Positions 9,591 to 20,022 of a stretch of 64,000 nt of DNA are shown one piece after another. Under the pieces are notes generated by a model. The model had not been told where the DNA came from. It searched no databases and saw only the letters and a list, made by a program, of their open reading frames with translations. Both the position numbers and the translations under genes were made by a program. Every line of letters starts with the position of its first letter. Position 1 is the stretch's first letter. The DNA is from Dryomyza anilis (Eukaryota; Arthropoda; Insecta; Diptera; Dryomyzidae): the NCBI GenBank assembly GCA_951804985.1, contig OX638132.1:22635989-22699988 (forward strand), read 5' to 3'.

Positions 9591-11086
9591 TTCCATAGAT
9601 TTTGGTTTTACCCCATATGCCATTTGTTTCGATATTGTTACGAAATCAATGCGAGTAGATGGTGAAATCAAACGTATTTAGACCGGTTCTTGTAACGATA
9701 TCGAACGGCAAATTGGATCTATATTGTAGTTCGAATCGATGCGTTCTGTCTTTTTTTCGAAATCGGTAGATGAAAAAAATATTCAAAGTTCGAGATTGCT
9801 TCGAAAAATGTTACGATATCGATGTGAATATCGTATATTGTCAAAGAATTTGAATGTGCGATAAATTTAAAAAATTTAGCAGGAATAAAGCTACGAGATT
9901 GGACTTTTTTGACAAAGTTAGTTTGAGAAAGCTTTGAGGCATTGAAGGTCTCCGAAACATGGCATACTGGGATATGAGGTATATTTTGTTATACACAGGT
10001 CGACTGACAAGTTCCGATTGAATTTGCTGTAATAGTAATTTTTACGAAATCACTAAACTCCTTTTCTAGGTGTGACATTTACTGACCAAAGTGAAATGTA
10101 CCATTTACTTACAGTGTATTTTATAAAATAGACATTACGAACTGAATACGTAGATAGATAATTGAAAGTAAGAACTATGAAATGCAAAGGTTTTAAATTT
10201 GTTGTGGTGTCTAAAATACCCAAAATCCTTTATCAGCTTTAGAAATACAAATTAAATAAAAAAATATAATATCACTATGGTCAGTAAAAATGCATATCTA
10301 CTTAGTACTTAGGAATATTTATAATGTTTTCGTTGGATTTTAGTCAGCTTTTGTTTGAACTGAATTTGTACTTCGTGCTTTTCCAAATGAATTCCCTAAA
10401 CATTTAATTTTTGTTTGTACAACTTTTAGTTTTACTGAGCTTCGCATAAGTTTGTATACAAATATATATTTTAAATGTATAATATTTAAATGTAAAATCT
10501 GAAAAATATTACTTTTTGAATGCAACCATTGAGTGGTATTCAATTTGCCGTCTAAAAGTATGCTATGAGTTTAGTGACCAAATTCCACATGTGCCGCAAA
10601 TTCATGTGTGTTGTTTGCTATAATTTCAAACTATTCTGTGCAGATAAATTTTGCAGTTTACTTTGGCGGTCACTGTGTTGAGGCAACTCCTAAAAATATG
10701 TTTTTAATTTTAGTGTCTGTTCAAAAATAAACTTTTCACAAACACAACTTTTGAAATAAAAAAGACAGAAAACACAAAAAAAAAAATTTAATACCAAAAA
10801 AAAAAATTCATTTGCGTTTTATCTGTTCAAAATATGAGCAAATCCAGAAACCTTTAATTTTTGTGGTTGACAAAATGTCACAAACAAATTTACGAGCACA
10901 TCTTAGCGCTTTTCGTGAATATAAGCTATAGGGCCTTATGTAATATAAATCCGTTTGTGTGCTTAACTTTTAATGAAAGACGTCAAAATAGAGGTTGGTA
11001 ACGCTTTATTGGTTTCAAATTATATATTTACAAAGTATTTATTGAATAAGTGAAGTGAAATTATTTTTGTTTGATATACTTAACTA
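9591..11086. other. AT-rich sequence, no gene recognised
   Basis: No coding, RNA or clear transposon signature was found. There are scattered A-runs near 10770-10810. Short frames on both strands show no domain or codon bias. Confidence 0.45.
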
Positions 11087-11371
11087 CAAAGATAAAAAAC
11101 TTCATCAATATGATGAATTTATTCATAAATAATATGAATTTTTCACTAACTACCAGATTCATCATCTTGATTTATTATATATATATGACATTTATTATAT
11201 ATATGAACTTATTCATACCATCGCACATCATAGTAAAGAACGAAATATTCAATACAATGAATTTGAATCGTCATATTGATGAATTTGTTCATAAATTTAT
11301 AAATATCATATTCAATATAATGAATATTCTAAAGAACGGAATTCATCAATATGATGCACATTTTTTCTGTG
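11087..11371. mobile_element. MITE, family F (285 bp)
   Basis: The left tip CAAAGATAAAAAAC and right tip ttttttctgtg form a diverged inverted pair, flanked by TA (11085-11086 and 11372-11373). The interior repeats the word catcaatatgatgaat and its inverse many times. Relatives occur at 18183-19024, 16240-16353 and 50520-51461. Confidence 0.7.
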
Positions 11372-11508
11372 TATATAACGAAACAATTATTTTAAAGAAA
11401 TAGTGATTTTTTGAACATATTTGGCGAAATTTAAATTTTAAAGTTCTGCTGTATTTTTGATACAAGGGGGACATTCAAGTGACATACCTTAAAATCATTG
11501 CTATTATA

Positions 11509-12411
11509 AAGGGTTTTTCAATAGGGACGCTACAAAAGTAGAGCGACAGGGACAGCAAACGACGCCATATTTCTTGCCGCTCTTTCATCATTTCTCTTCA
11601 GTAAGGTTTGCCATTTCATGATAGAAAGATATACGAGCCAACAACGAGTCGAAATTATTAAAATTTACTACCGAAATTCGGTAGTAAAAATTCGAAAAAT
11701 AATCTTCAGCGATGAGGCTCATTTCCGGCTGAATTGCTTCGTTAATAAACAAAATATGCGTCAGACAGCAATCCACACGTACTCCATGAGTCATCAGTGC
11801 ATCCCGAAAAAATTACGGTTTGGTGCGGTTTATGGGCCGGCGGCGTCATTGGGCCGTACATCTTCCGTGATGATCAAGACCGGCACGTTACTGTGAATGG
11901 GAATCGCTACCGTTCAATGATAACCGAATATTTTTGGCCCCAAATGGATGATATGAACTTGGAGGACATGTGGTACCAACAGGATGGCGCAACAAGCCAC
12001 ACAGCGAATGCCACAATCAATTTATTGGAAACCAAGTTTGGAGAACGTGTTATCTCACGAAATGGTCCAGTCGATTAGCGGTCGTGCGATTTCACGCCGT
12101 TAGACTATTTTCTGTGGGGCTACGTCAAGTCTATGGTCTATGCCAAGAAGCCAGCGACGATTTATGAACTTCGTACGAATATCGAACGTGAAATTGCAGC
12201 ATTATCGGCCGATTTATGCTTGAAAACCGTCGAAAATTGGGTTCAGCGTCTGGACTTCTGCAAGCGTGCCCGTGGTGGCCATGCAAAAGAAATCGAATTC
12301 CATACATAATGGCATCGTACTTTTACAGGAATAAAGAATTTCATTGATATCCAAAAAAGTTTTTGTTTTATTTAAAAAAAAAAATTTTAGAGCTCTTATT
12401 GAAAAATCCTT
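11509..12411 (+). mobile_element. Mariner-type transposon, internally deleted
   Basis: The inverted tips are AAGGGTTTTTCAATAGGGACG on the left and gagctcttattgaaaaatcctt on the right. The left tip is preceded by TA; the right flank no longer shows it. It encloses a broken transposase (next entry). The shared head 'gctacaaaagtagagcgacagggaca' also heads the short derivative at 17299-17520. Confidence 0.85.
11618..12309 (+). pseudogene. Mariner-type transposase, deleted and interrupted
   Basis: The N-terminus (RYTSQQRVEIIKIYYRN) begins the helix-turn-helix region but jumps at about 11680 directly to the catalytic core (KIIFSDEAHF), so most of the DNA-binding half is missing. The first catalytic D is in FSDEAHF and the second in YQQDGATSHT. 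A frame change near 11795 and an in-frame TAG at 12076-12078 interrupt the core. Downstream, in the same frame as the second catalytic block, the third D is in FTPLDYFLWGY, followed by a C-terminus ending at TAA 12307-12309. I count 39 residues between the second and third D across the stop, close to rosa-like DD41D mariners if a small deletion next to the stop removed residues. The family assignment is tentative; the transposase identity is firm. Confidence 0.85.
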
Positions 12412-13113
12412 TTTCTGTTGTCATAAAAAAAATCAAACCAGCAAGCTCTCAAAAGCAAGCCCTCAAAAATTGAAATTAGTAATTTCTTGAATGCTACGCT
12501 TAACATAGTCGATAATATGCCATAAAAAATGGTTCTGCCATATGTTTAAATTTTGTTTTCGCAATTAAAAATGATTGATCAATAATACTGAAGCGGCATT
12601 GTATTTTTAAATTAACTCGTGTTATAGAATTCCGATCCCACCTTTGGCCAGCCAAATTCAGATGGAATTGTAGATGTATCTTAGAGAAAATGCTTTTTTC
12701 GGACCAATCACGTTTTTTTTTTCCAAAGTTCCACCGTGTCCTTTTTTGTTGGTGTTAAATGGGCACATTCTCAAGTCATATCTTCAAATCTTTATTTTTA
12801 CCTCATTTATAAAAAATTAGTTACAAAAAGAGCATTCATGCCAAGCCGCGCCTCAGACGTTGAAAAGAAGGCGAATTTTTCATTTTTGTTTCATTTTTCA
12901 TCCATACCTCTGTCAAAATTTCGTTTGGAATATGGCACACTTATGTCTCATATATTTTTGTTTGTAATCGGGTATTAGCTAGCGATTCTATTAATATTGT
13001 AGCGATATCTTGCAAAACGTAGAAATAGTCATAATTAGAATGCCATAAAACTATTTTTTAAACGTTTACGGTCCGATTTCGGTTTTTTGTGGTCTCTGAT
13101 ATCTAGTATATTA
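12412..13113. other. AT-rich sequence, no gene recognised
   Basis: It has T-runs near 12715 and no convincing coding sequence. An 80-codon open frame at 12736-12978 lacks any recognisable domain. Confidence 0.45.
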
Positions 13114-14894
13114 CACTCAAAATAAAATCTGCCTAAAATACACGTAATAGTTCAAGTATTTTACGAAAAAATTCGTGAATTTTATCCACAAAATATTTCG
13201 TAAAATACACGAAAGAACTTTTGTAAATTTATGGTAAAATTACGAATATTAATTGTTTATTTTACGAAACTATTCGTAGATTTTATCTACGAAAGCCATT
13301 CGTACATAATAAGAAATATTGAATATTATGTACCTTTTTAGGAATAATTTCGTACATTTTACGAAAGTATTTGTACATTTGACAATGATAACATTCGTAC
13401 GTTTTATGAAACATAGGAAACACTGTACGAATCTTTCGTAAAAAACACGAATACTTCGTTAAAAAAATCTCACGATGAAAATGACGATTCATAAAAATAT
13501 GAAAAATACTAAATATGATACTTTTGAACTTTTGACACTAACAGAACTAACATAGAACACATTTTAAACTATTTTGTAACACGAATGTTTCGTAAAATTC
13601 TACATATAGCTTCAAAATTTACGAAATTTTAGTAATTTATTCGTAAAATGTAAAGCTCATTCGAAAAATATGTTATTCTTTAGTAAAAAAAAAATTTAAT
13701 ACACGCTGCTAAAAATGGGCTCTCCCAAACATAATTTTGTTCAAAATAAAACATGATTTTGAACGACGTGAATATAAATATGTTTCCAGTGAAACATATC
13801 AGTTGTTTCAGTACAAAAAGTAGTATGTTTGCATAGAAACATATTTAAATATTTTTGTAAAGAAATCCCGAAAATAAATTAAAAATAAAATGTTCTTTTT
13901 TTTTATTTATTTTTATTAAAAATCTTTAAATGGAATGCACAGTGGAAAATTATAATAATAGAATTCATACAAAAATTTTTAAATGCATAAATAAATAATT
14001 GGTTTAAAACTGCAAGTACAAGTGACAGCATCAGTTGTCTCAGTACAACACATAGCGTAGGCAAGGAATTCACGGAGGCTTTTGTAAAAAAACATGCCAA
14101 ATTCTGTTTGAAAATCGAAACACTGATTTTTATTTGTGGTTTTTCACGTTAGTTTAAGAAAATTCTGCTCAACGAGAGCCAACTTCGTATACAAGAAGAA
14201 TGTTGCAAGAATACATTTATTTAAATCCTATTTCTTTTTTGTTTGTTTTTAAACATCAATATGTTCAAACGATGGCAAAAGATGGCGTAGGTAGAAAATG
14301 CTGCACAACGTTGCCAACTTCGTCAGTCGATATATTATCGAATTAAGACGAGCGTTGCGAACATACGTTGTATTTAGATTTGATAAGCATTTTCTGTGTT
14401 TCGAAACATAGTTTTAACCAAGTAAATTGCCAAGAAACAGTTTATTCAAATGCAATTAAAATTTTATGTTGGTATTGTAACATATTTATGGTAAATTTGA
14501 CAGATTCTGCTGACCAATATAATAATGTTTACACGTGACCAAAAATAAATTCAATTTCGATTATAATTTAATTACACTTCATTCCTAATACATATATGGT
14601 AATTTTATTACTTTTTAATTACATTCAAACATATTCAAACAAATCTTTTCTATCTGTGTAGAAAATAATATAACGAAAGAGTCGTAATTTATACGAAATA
14701 TTCGTGATTTTGTTGTTCTTTAATTTTACGAATATTGATTCGTAATATATACGAAACGTACGTAAAAAATAATTTGGAAAAACAAATATATAAATTACAA
14801 ATGTTTGGTGTATTCTATGAATTATTCGTGTATTTTACGATTTAAAAACTACGAAAAAATATTTCGTAAAATGTCCTAGAAATTATTTTGAGTG
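13114..14894. mobile_element. Family E element, interrupted by family C copy A
   Basis: The left tip CACTCAAAATAAAATC and the inverted right tip (ttattttgagtg) frame about 820 bp of element sequence split at 13701/14659. The body is studded with the word TTTTACGAA/TTCGTAAAA in both orientations. A related stretch at about 21672-22265 lacks the insertion and shows the uninterrupted context. There is no ORF. Confidence 0.7.
13702..14658. mobile_element. Family C element, copy A (957 bp)
   Basis: It begins CACGCTGCTAAAA and ends cttttctatctgtg, flanked by TA on both sides (13700-13701, 14659-14660). It is the inverted counterpart of 16495-18048. The two tips share only CAC plus an A-run. No coding sequence was found. 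It sits inside a family E element. Confidence 0.75.
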
Positions 14895-15286
14895 TTGTAA
14901 ATATTGTATACTATAAAATCTATAACTACTATCTGATTTTTCCTGAGTATTGTCATGTGTTTTTACAAATAATCTTTGGAATATTTGGAGACTTCGATAC
15001 AAAAAGCATTACGATAATTTTGGTTGTCTCAACAAACATTTCTTTTCCGTTTACGTCTGAAAATGGAAACTATTTTTTAACTTTTCTCATATTTTTATTT
15101 GTCTTAAATGGTTTCTTAGCTAACAATTCCACGAGAATTGAAACTTAGCTGCGGTAGTTTATTTGCTTATTTATAGAAGTTAACTGAGCCGCAGACTTTA
15201 TACAAGGCTTGGCGACACTTTGCTGCAAAGACAGACATTCACATAAGTTTGCCACCAAAGTGCACGCCAAACGTACAACAATTTTG

Positions 15287-15296
15287 GGGGACTTCC
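15287..15296. promoter_or_regulatory. NF-kappaB/Rel-like motif GGGGACTTCC
   Basis: The ten bases match the Rel consensus GGGRNNYYCC exactly. PGRP-LB in flies is induced through the IMD/Relish pathway (established knowledge), which makes the position, about 510 bp past the stop codon, of interest. A single match of this kind is expected roughly once by chance in a window this size. Confidence 0.2.
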
Positions 15297-15348
15297 GCCG
15301 GAAGTTGCGCTACGGGCGAAAGCACTCAACACAGTGTATGTGTCCTGT

Positions 15349-15374
15349 ATGTGTGTTTGTGTGTGTGTGTGTGG
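15349..15374. repeat. (GT)n microsatellite
   Basis: An interrupted GT dinucleotide run of about 26 bp. Confidence 0.9.
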
Positions 15375-15569
15375 TAAACTTCTGCTGTCGCTGTATTTGA
15401 ATTTAATGAGTTTTAAACATGTTTTGATTTCAAAGTTGGCCAAGTTTTTACTTTTTGTTTTATTTTGGCGACTGTCAGAAAACGCGCTGGCTGGCTGCTA
15501 GTCTCCAAAATATTTCCCATAAAAAAGTGAATAAATCAAAGTATACTTTTTAGCTGTTTTCATAAATTA

Positions 15570-15575
15570 TTTATT
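15570..15575 (-). terminator. Candidate poly(A) signal for PGRP-LB
   Basis: AATAAA on the minus strand, 227 bp past the PGRP-LB stop. Several similar A/T words lie nearby (to about 15605), so which one is used cannot be told. Confidence 0.35.
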
Positions 15576-15801
15576 TTTCTGTCATGTATTATTTTATTAT
15601 TTATTTTTTAAAATATTTGCTAGTCACTAATAAACCTAATAGGAATTATGTAATGCATGCTTATTGTCTAATGAAACTTAAATTAATAGCGATTTTGTTT
15701 GGTGTTGGCTAAATATCGACGTCTATTTAGTTAAATGAATTGTACTCGTTCGATACTTCATCCATATATTGCTTTCTTTCTACTTTTTTCTCAAATTAAC
15801 T

Positions 15802-16019
15802 TTAATTTATTTTTGCAATTTCATTTTCTGTTGTATTTGTATTGGGTGAAAAGTGTGGCCACGTCGAAATCTCTTGGAACAGACGTCCGCCAGGGCACTC
15901 GGTGTCGCGCACCTGTCGGTGACCGAGCAACTTAAATTCCGGGTGAATGTAACCTTTGGCAACACCAAAGCCGATTAGATCCTTGACCGCCTGCAGCATG
16001 TGTGGTGGCGGCAGATTGG
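15802..16019 (-). CDS. PGRP-LB: PGRP-LB-type peptidoglycan recognition protein, last exon
   Basis: This exon encodes the C-terminal third of the amidase/PGRP domain: the helix after GDWR, then LLGHRQVRDTECPGGRLF and the conserved SxWPHF-like end (STWPHF). It carries zinc ligands H150 and C158 and catalytic-site T156, numbered from the Met at 19836. The exon starts after a clean acceptor (tcttacag) and its first two bases complete a Thr codon begun in the previous exon. The protein ends 15 residues after WPHF, shorter than the long Pro-rich tail I recall for Drosophila PGRP-LB. The enzyme is expected to cleave the lactyl amide of DAP-type peptidoglycan and so damp IMD signalling (family knowledge). 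Confidence 0.92.
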
Positions 16020-16239
16020 CTGTAAGACAAAAGAAAACACAAAAACATGTTATTTTATTTTTAAGAAAAGCAAACTTAAGCTAAAATAATAAATAGTAAA
16101 ATATTTACTAATAATGGAAATTAAAATGAAGAGTTGAATTTTATGCACAAATAAAATATATTTTCTCGATAGCTTTAAAGACAAAAACAACGATATCGTT
16201 CCTAAATATTTTTTTGTTCAAAATAAATTAATTGTTGGA

Positions 16240-16353
16240 ATAAAATTTATAATGAATTCATAACATTGATGTTTTGTAGTTATCAATATTATGAATCGTT
16301 CTTTAATACAATGAATCATGGTTTGAAGAATAAATTCTTCAATATTTTTTCTG
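16240..16353. repeat. Family F MITE, end fragment
   Basis: The words 'cataacattgatg' and 'caatgaatcatggtttgaagaa' and the tip ttttttctgtg match the right end of the MITE at 18183-19024. The left portion is missing. Confidence 0.6.
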
Positions 16354-16357
16354 TGTA

Positions 16358-16494
16358 TGTCATATTTATATGAAGTATTTCAGCATAAGTCGAACAGACG
16401 ACATTTTCTATATCAGACATCGTAGGTGTATAAGTAATATAAATTAGAAGTTTCTAGTTTTCCTTTACTTGTGATTTCAACGAACAGACGGGCA
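16358..16494. repeat. Family D fragment, left part
   Basis: It matches family D near 6415-6530 ('ttatatgargtatttnarcataag', 'cgtaggt.tattagtaat') and stops at the family C insertion. The continuation is at 18049-18182. Confidence 0.6.
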
Positions 16495-18048
16495 CACGGA
16501 TAGAAAAGATTTGTTTGAATATGTTTGAATGTAATTAAAAAGTAATACGAAATTACCATACATATATTAGGAATGAAGTGTAATTAAATTAAAATCGAAA
16601 TTGAATTTATTTTTGGTCACGTGTAAACATTATTATATTGTCCAGCAGAATCTGTCAAATTTACCATAAATATGTTACAATACCAACATAAAATTTTAAT
16701 TGGATTTGAATAAACTGTTTCTTGGCAATTTACTTGATTAAAACTATGTTTCGAAACACAAAAAATGCTAATCAAATCTAAATACAACGTATGTTCGCAA
16801 CGCTCGTCTTAATTCGATAAACGAAGTTGGCAACGTTGTGCAGCATTTTCTACCTACGCCATCTTTTGCCATCGTTTGAACATATTGATGTTTAAAAACA
16901 AACAAAAAAGATCAAGGATTTAAATAAATGTATTCTTGCAAGATTCTTCTTGTATACGAAGTTGGCTCTCGATGAGCAGAATTTTCAACCTACGTCTCTT
17001 TTGTCGTCGTTTGAAGTATGCATAGGGTCATTTTAAACATACTGATGTTTGAAAACAAATAGAAAATTAATTCTTGTATGAAGTTGTATGAAGTTGTATG
17101 AAGTTGACACTCGTTGATCGGCATTTTCTGCGTACGTGTCTTTTATTGTAAGTTCATAAATTAAAGTGAAAAAACCACAAATAAAAATCAGTGTTTCGAT
17201 TTTCAAACAGAATTTGGCATGTTTTTTTACAAAAGCCTCCGTGAATTCCTCGCCTACGCTATGTGTTGTACTGAGATCAACTGTAATTGTACCAAATAAA
17301 AGGTTTTTCAAATAGGCCGCTACAAAAGTAGAGCGACAGGGACAACAAACGACCCAATATTTCTTGCCGCTCTTTTGACATTTCTCTTCAGTACGGTTTG
17401 CCATTTCATGATGGAAAGATATACGAATTCGAATTTCGGTTTTTAATAATTTCGACTCGTTGTTGGCTCGCACATCTTTGAAAAAAAAACTTTTGTAGCG
17501 CTCTTATTTATAAAGCCTTTATAAAGCGAGCCTGGATCGTCTGGTTTAGCGTCTGCTGGTGAAATTGTGCATTCATTGATGCTGTCACTTGTACTTGCAG
17601 TTTTAAACCAATTATTTATTTATGCATTTAAAAATTTGTATATGTATTCTATTATTATAATTTTCACTATGCATGTTTAAAAATTTTTAATAAAAAAAAA
17701 ACATTTTATTTTTATTTTATTTTTAGGATTTTTTCCAAAAGTATTTAAATATGTTTCTATGCAAACATACTACTACATACTACACTGGAAACATATTTAT
17801 ATTCATGTCCTTCAAAATCATGTTTTAATTTGAACATATTTATGTTTCGGTTCAAATATTTATTTTGTTTGGATGTAGTAATTATAATGTTTCCATTAGA
17901 ACATACACCATTTTAAGGGGCAACATTAAAATGTTTCCGTGATATTATAATGTAAGTCAGAGCTGTTTTGTATGTTTACTTAAAATTCCAAACATACATG
18001 TTAATGCCTGCAAAATTATGTTTGCGAGAGCCCTTTTTTTGCAGCGTG
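16495..18048. mobile_element. Family C element, copy B (inverted relative to copy A)
   Basis: It begins CACGGATAGAAAAGATTTG and ends ctttttttgcagcgtg; CA dinucleotides flank both ends. It aligns in reverse to 13702-14658. It is longer than copy A because it carries a mariner-derived MITE and an extra internal unit (16981-17135, beginning 'aacctacgtctc'). That unit is a diverged repeat of the unit at about 16830-16960, so copy B has three such units where copy A has two. No coding function is evident. Confidence 0.75.
17299..17520. mobile_element. MITE derived from the mariner-type element (222 bp)
   Basis: The left end (AAAGGTTTTTCAAATAGGCCG) plus 150 bp match the head of the transposon at 11509, including the start of its transposase gene. 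The right end (gcgctcttatttataaagccttt) is the inverted tip. Almost the whole transposase is deleted. ATA flanks both ends. Confidence 0.85.
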
Positions 18049-18182
18049 CAGACAGACGTACAAATAGACAGACGTACAGATAGACATACGTACAGATAGA
18101 CGGGCATACAAATAGACGGACATCACTAAATCGACTAAGAAGAATTCTTTTCAATATCGGATATGCTACCTTCTGGGTGTTA
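18049..18182. repeat. Family D fragment, right part
   Basis: A run of gacagacgtacaaatag-like repeats is followed by 'ggacatcactaaatcgact' and 'gctaccttctgggtgttaca', which match the 3' part of family D (53302-53400). It is the other half of the copy split by family C copy B. Confidence 0.6.
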
Positions 18183-19024
18183 CACAGAAGAAAAAAAAAC
18201 ATCAATATGATGAATTTATTCATAAACATTATGAATTATTACACCAACTACCAATTTCATCATATTGATACCACCGTTCATTAAATGACATATTGATGAA
18301 TACATTCGTTATATATATGAAATTATTCGTACTATCGTTCGATTATAGTGAATAACGAAATATTCAATACAATGAATTTGAATCGTCGTATTGATGAATT
18401 TGTTTATAACATTTATTTTTTATGAATTTTTCTAAAAAACTATTTTTTTTTTAGAAAATAATTCGAAAAAAAAGTTTGTTGTAAAAATATTATTTAAAAA
18501 AATAACTGAAAAAAATTCAAAATAACATTTTTTTTTTAAACAAAAAATGTTCAAACAATTTTTTTTAAATATATTTTTATAAATATAACTTTTCATTTAT
18601 AAAATGTTGTATTTATAAATAAATATATTATAAAACATTTTACTTAATTTATGCATGTCGAGCAATCATTATATAAGAATTTACATACAAGAACTACTTG
18701 AGAACTGAGAAATACTGCAAAAAATGAACGAAAAATAAATATGTTCATTGATATTTGGTTTAATGAACAGCATTCTTCAATATAAAGTAAAATATGTTGT
18801 ATTTTATGTTCTTGTTCATTAATATGATGAAACGTATTCTTCACAAACAGTTCATCATATTGATGAACACTTTTTCGACAGTTACCAAGCGTTTATCATA
18901 TTAATGATCGCATTCGTAACATTGATGTCGTTAGTTATTAATATTATGATTGGTTCTTCAATACAATGAATCATGGTTTGAAGAACGGAATTCATCAATA
19001 TGATGTACATTATTTTTTTCTGTG
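18183..19024. mobile_element. MITE, family F (842 bp)
   Basis: The tips CACAGAAGAAAAAAAAAC and ttatttttttctgtg are inverted and flanked by TA (18181-18182, 19025-19026). Near each end is the word catcaatatgatg, and many inverse copies lie inside. The central 18420-18640 is almost pure A/T. No ORF of note. Confidence 0.8.
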
Positions 19025-19487
19025 TACAAACGACGTATAAAATACAAGGGCAAAACATTGTGATAGGAATTTTGTTAAAAAAAAATTCAATGAACCACGC
19101 GCTTGTGTTCATTGTAATCAATCATTTTTCCAAAGGCATCTAAACCTATTTTAAGTCAATAACCACCATTATTTTAAACAATATATTTTGTATACTATTT
19201 TACAAAAATCCTTTCGTGCAACTGTCATAGCCCCGCAATTTCTTGAAAATGTCTGATTTTTTTGATTTTTCAAAAGAAACCCTTTGCAAGGAATCTCATT
19301 TTTTAAGCTGTCAGCGAAGTCAACACAATTCCATGTTGTGCGCACAATACAATGGCATGGATTTCACAACAACACTTTGTAGACGGACCTCCTATATTCC
19401 ATTCTAACAACTAGTGTTGCTGACGTCCGAATACCCTTTACCGCGTTCGCCTTTATCCCCGTTTTCATAACTACAACTCATACTCAC

Positions 19488-19847
19488 TTCGCCAATCGCC
19501 AATCAAGCAAATGCCAACACTTTTATCATTGTACTTGGGTGCATGTGCGCCGATGACGTTGAAGCCGCGTCCGGTATAAATCATGCCATCACCACCAACG
19601 GCAAAGCTGTAGCCGATGTCATTCCAACCTCGCTCCAGCTGATGAAAGTCCTGCATCGAACGCATGGCTTGAATGCATTCGGTGCGCGTAGAACAGGCGC
19701 TCGGCATGTACGAGTGATGAATGATCACGAACGGCGCTGGACCATGGAAGTGCTCAACGAGCTTCGATGGACGTGCGCCCCAGTCGATGCGTGATAATAA
19801 ATGCGAGCCGGATGTGGTGTCGGGTATGCCGGGCATTTGTTGGACAC
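19488..19847 (-). CDS. PGRP-LB: PGRP-LB-type peptidoglycan recognition protein, penultimate exon
   Basis: This 360-bp exon encodes the N-terminal two thirds of the PGRP/amidase-2 domain. It contains RIDWGARPS, the zinc ligand His40 in FVIIHHSYMP, the Cys48/Cys54 pair, Tyr76 in GWNDIGYSF and the block GRGFNVIGAHAPKYNDKSVG. These positions are offset by exactly two from the Drosophila PGRP-LB residues I recall (H42, Y78, H152, T158, C160), so catalytic amidase activity is expected. The exon begins after a good acceptor (tttgtag) and ends at GTGAGTATG. An ATG at 19836 in a good fly context (acaaATG) could start a 188-residue protein lacking a signal peptide, like the intracellular isoforms of Drosophila. 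Upstream exons for a secreted form were not firmly found. Confidence 0.93.
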
Positions 19848-20022
19848 CTACAAACGAAAAAACCAAAAATAAATGTGGGTTTTAAAACAAAATCATGATT
19901 ATTGCTATGTGATTTAAAATGACTTTTTAAGAGTTAGGTTACAAAAAAAAAAGAATGTTTGCTGTGTTTTGTGCTAAAAATAGGTTAATCGATTTGGGAA
20001 TTTTGGTATAGATGTCTTAACG
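19848..20022. other. Short spacer upstream of the PGRP-LB exon
   Basis: This is the pyrimidine-containing acceptor region, then AT-rich sequence. On the minus strand it is presumably the 3' end of an upstream intron. Confidence 0.4.

Larger units (their letters stand above)
14895..15801. other. Region downstream of PGRP-LB, includes a GC-richer patch
   Basis: Nothing clearly coding. Around 15180-15340 the composition is less AT-rich and looks like unique sequence. It could be 3' untranslated or regulatory DNA of the adjacent gene. It holds the GT microsatellite and an NF-kappaB-like word, listed separately. Confidence 0.4.
16020..19487 (-). other. PGRP-LB intron (3.47 kb), filled with transposons
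   Basis: It runs from donor GTGAGTATG at 19487 to acceptor cttacag at 16020. It contains a family F scrap (16240-16353), a split family D fragment, family C copy B with a mariner-derived MITE inside, and a family F MITE (18183-19024). The remaining bases, 19025-19487, show nothing coding. The Drosophila homologue also splits its domain over exons, but I make no claim on intron length there. Confidence 0.8.

Noticed and set aside
15198..15443. 81-codon minus-strand frame downstream of PGRP-LB
   Set aside because: Part is translated GT microsatellite (His-Thr repeats); no domain, no match to a PGRP tail I know.
15735..15935. 66-codon plus-strand frame opposite the last PGRP-LB exon
   Set aside because: Antisense shadow; the minus strand has the conserved PGRP motifs.
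19543..19794. 83-codon plus-strand frame opposite PGRP-LB
   Set aside because: Antisense shadow of a conserved exon; no protein family signature.
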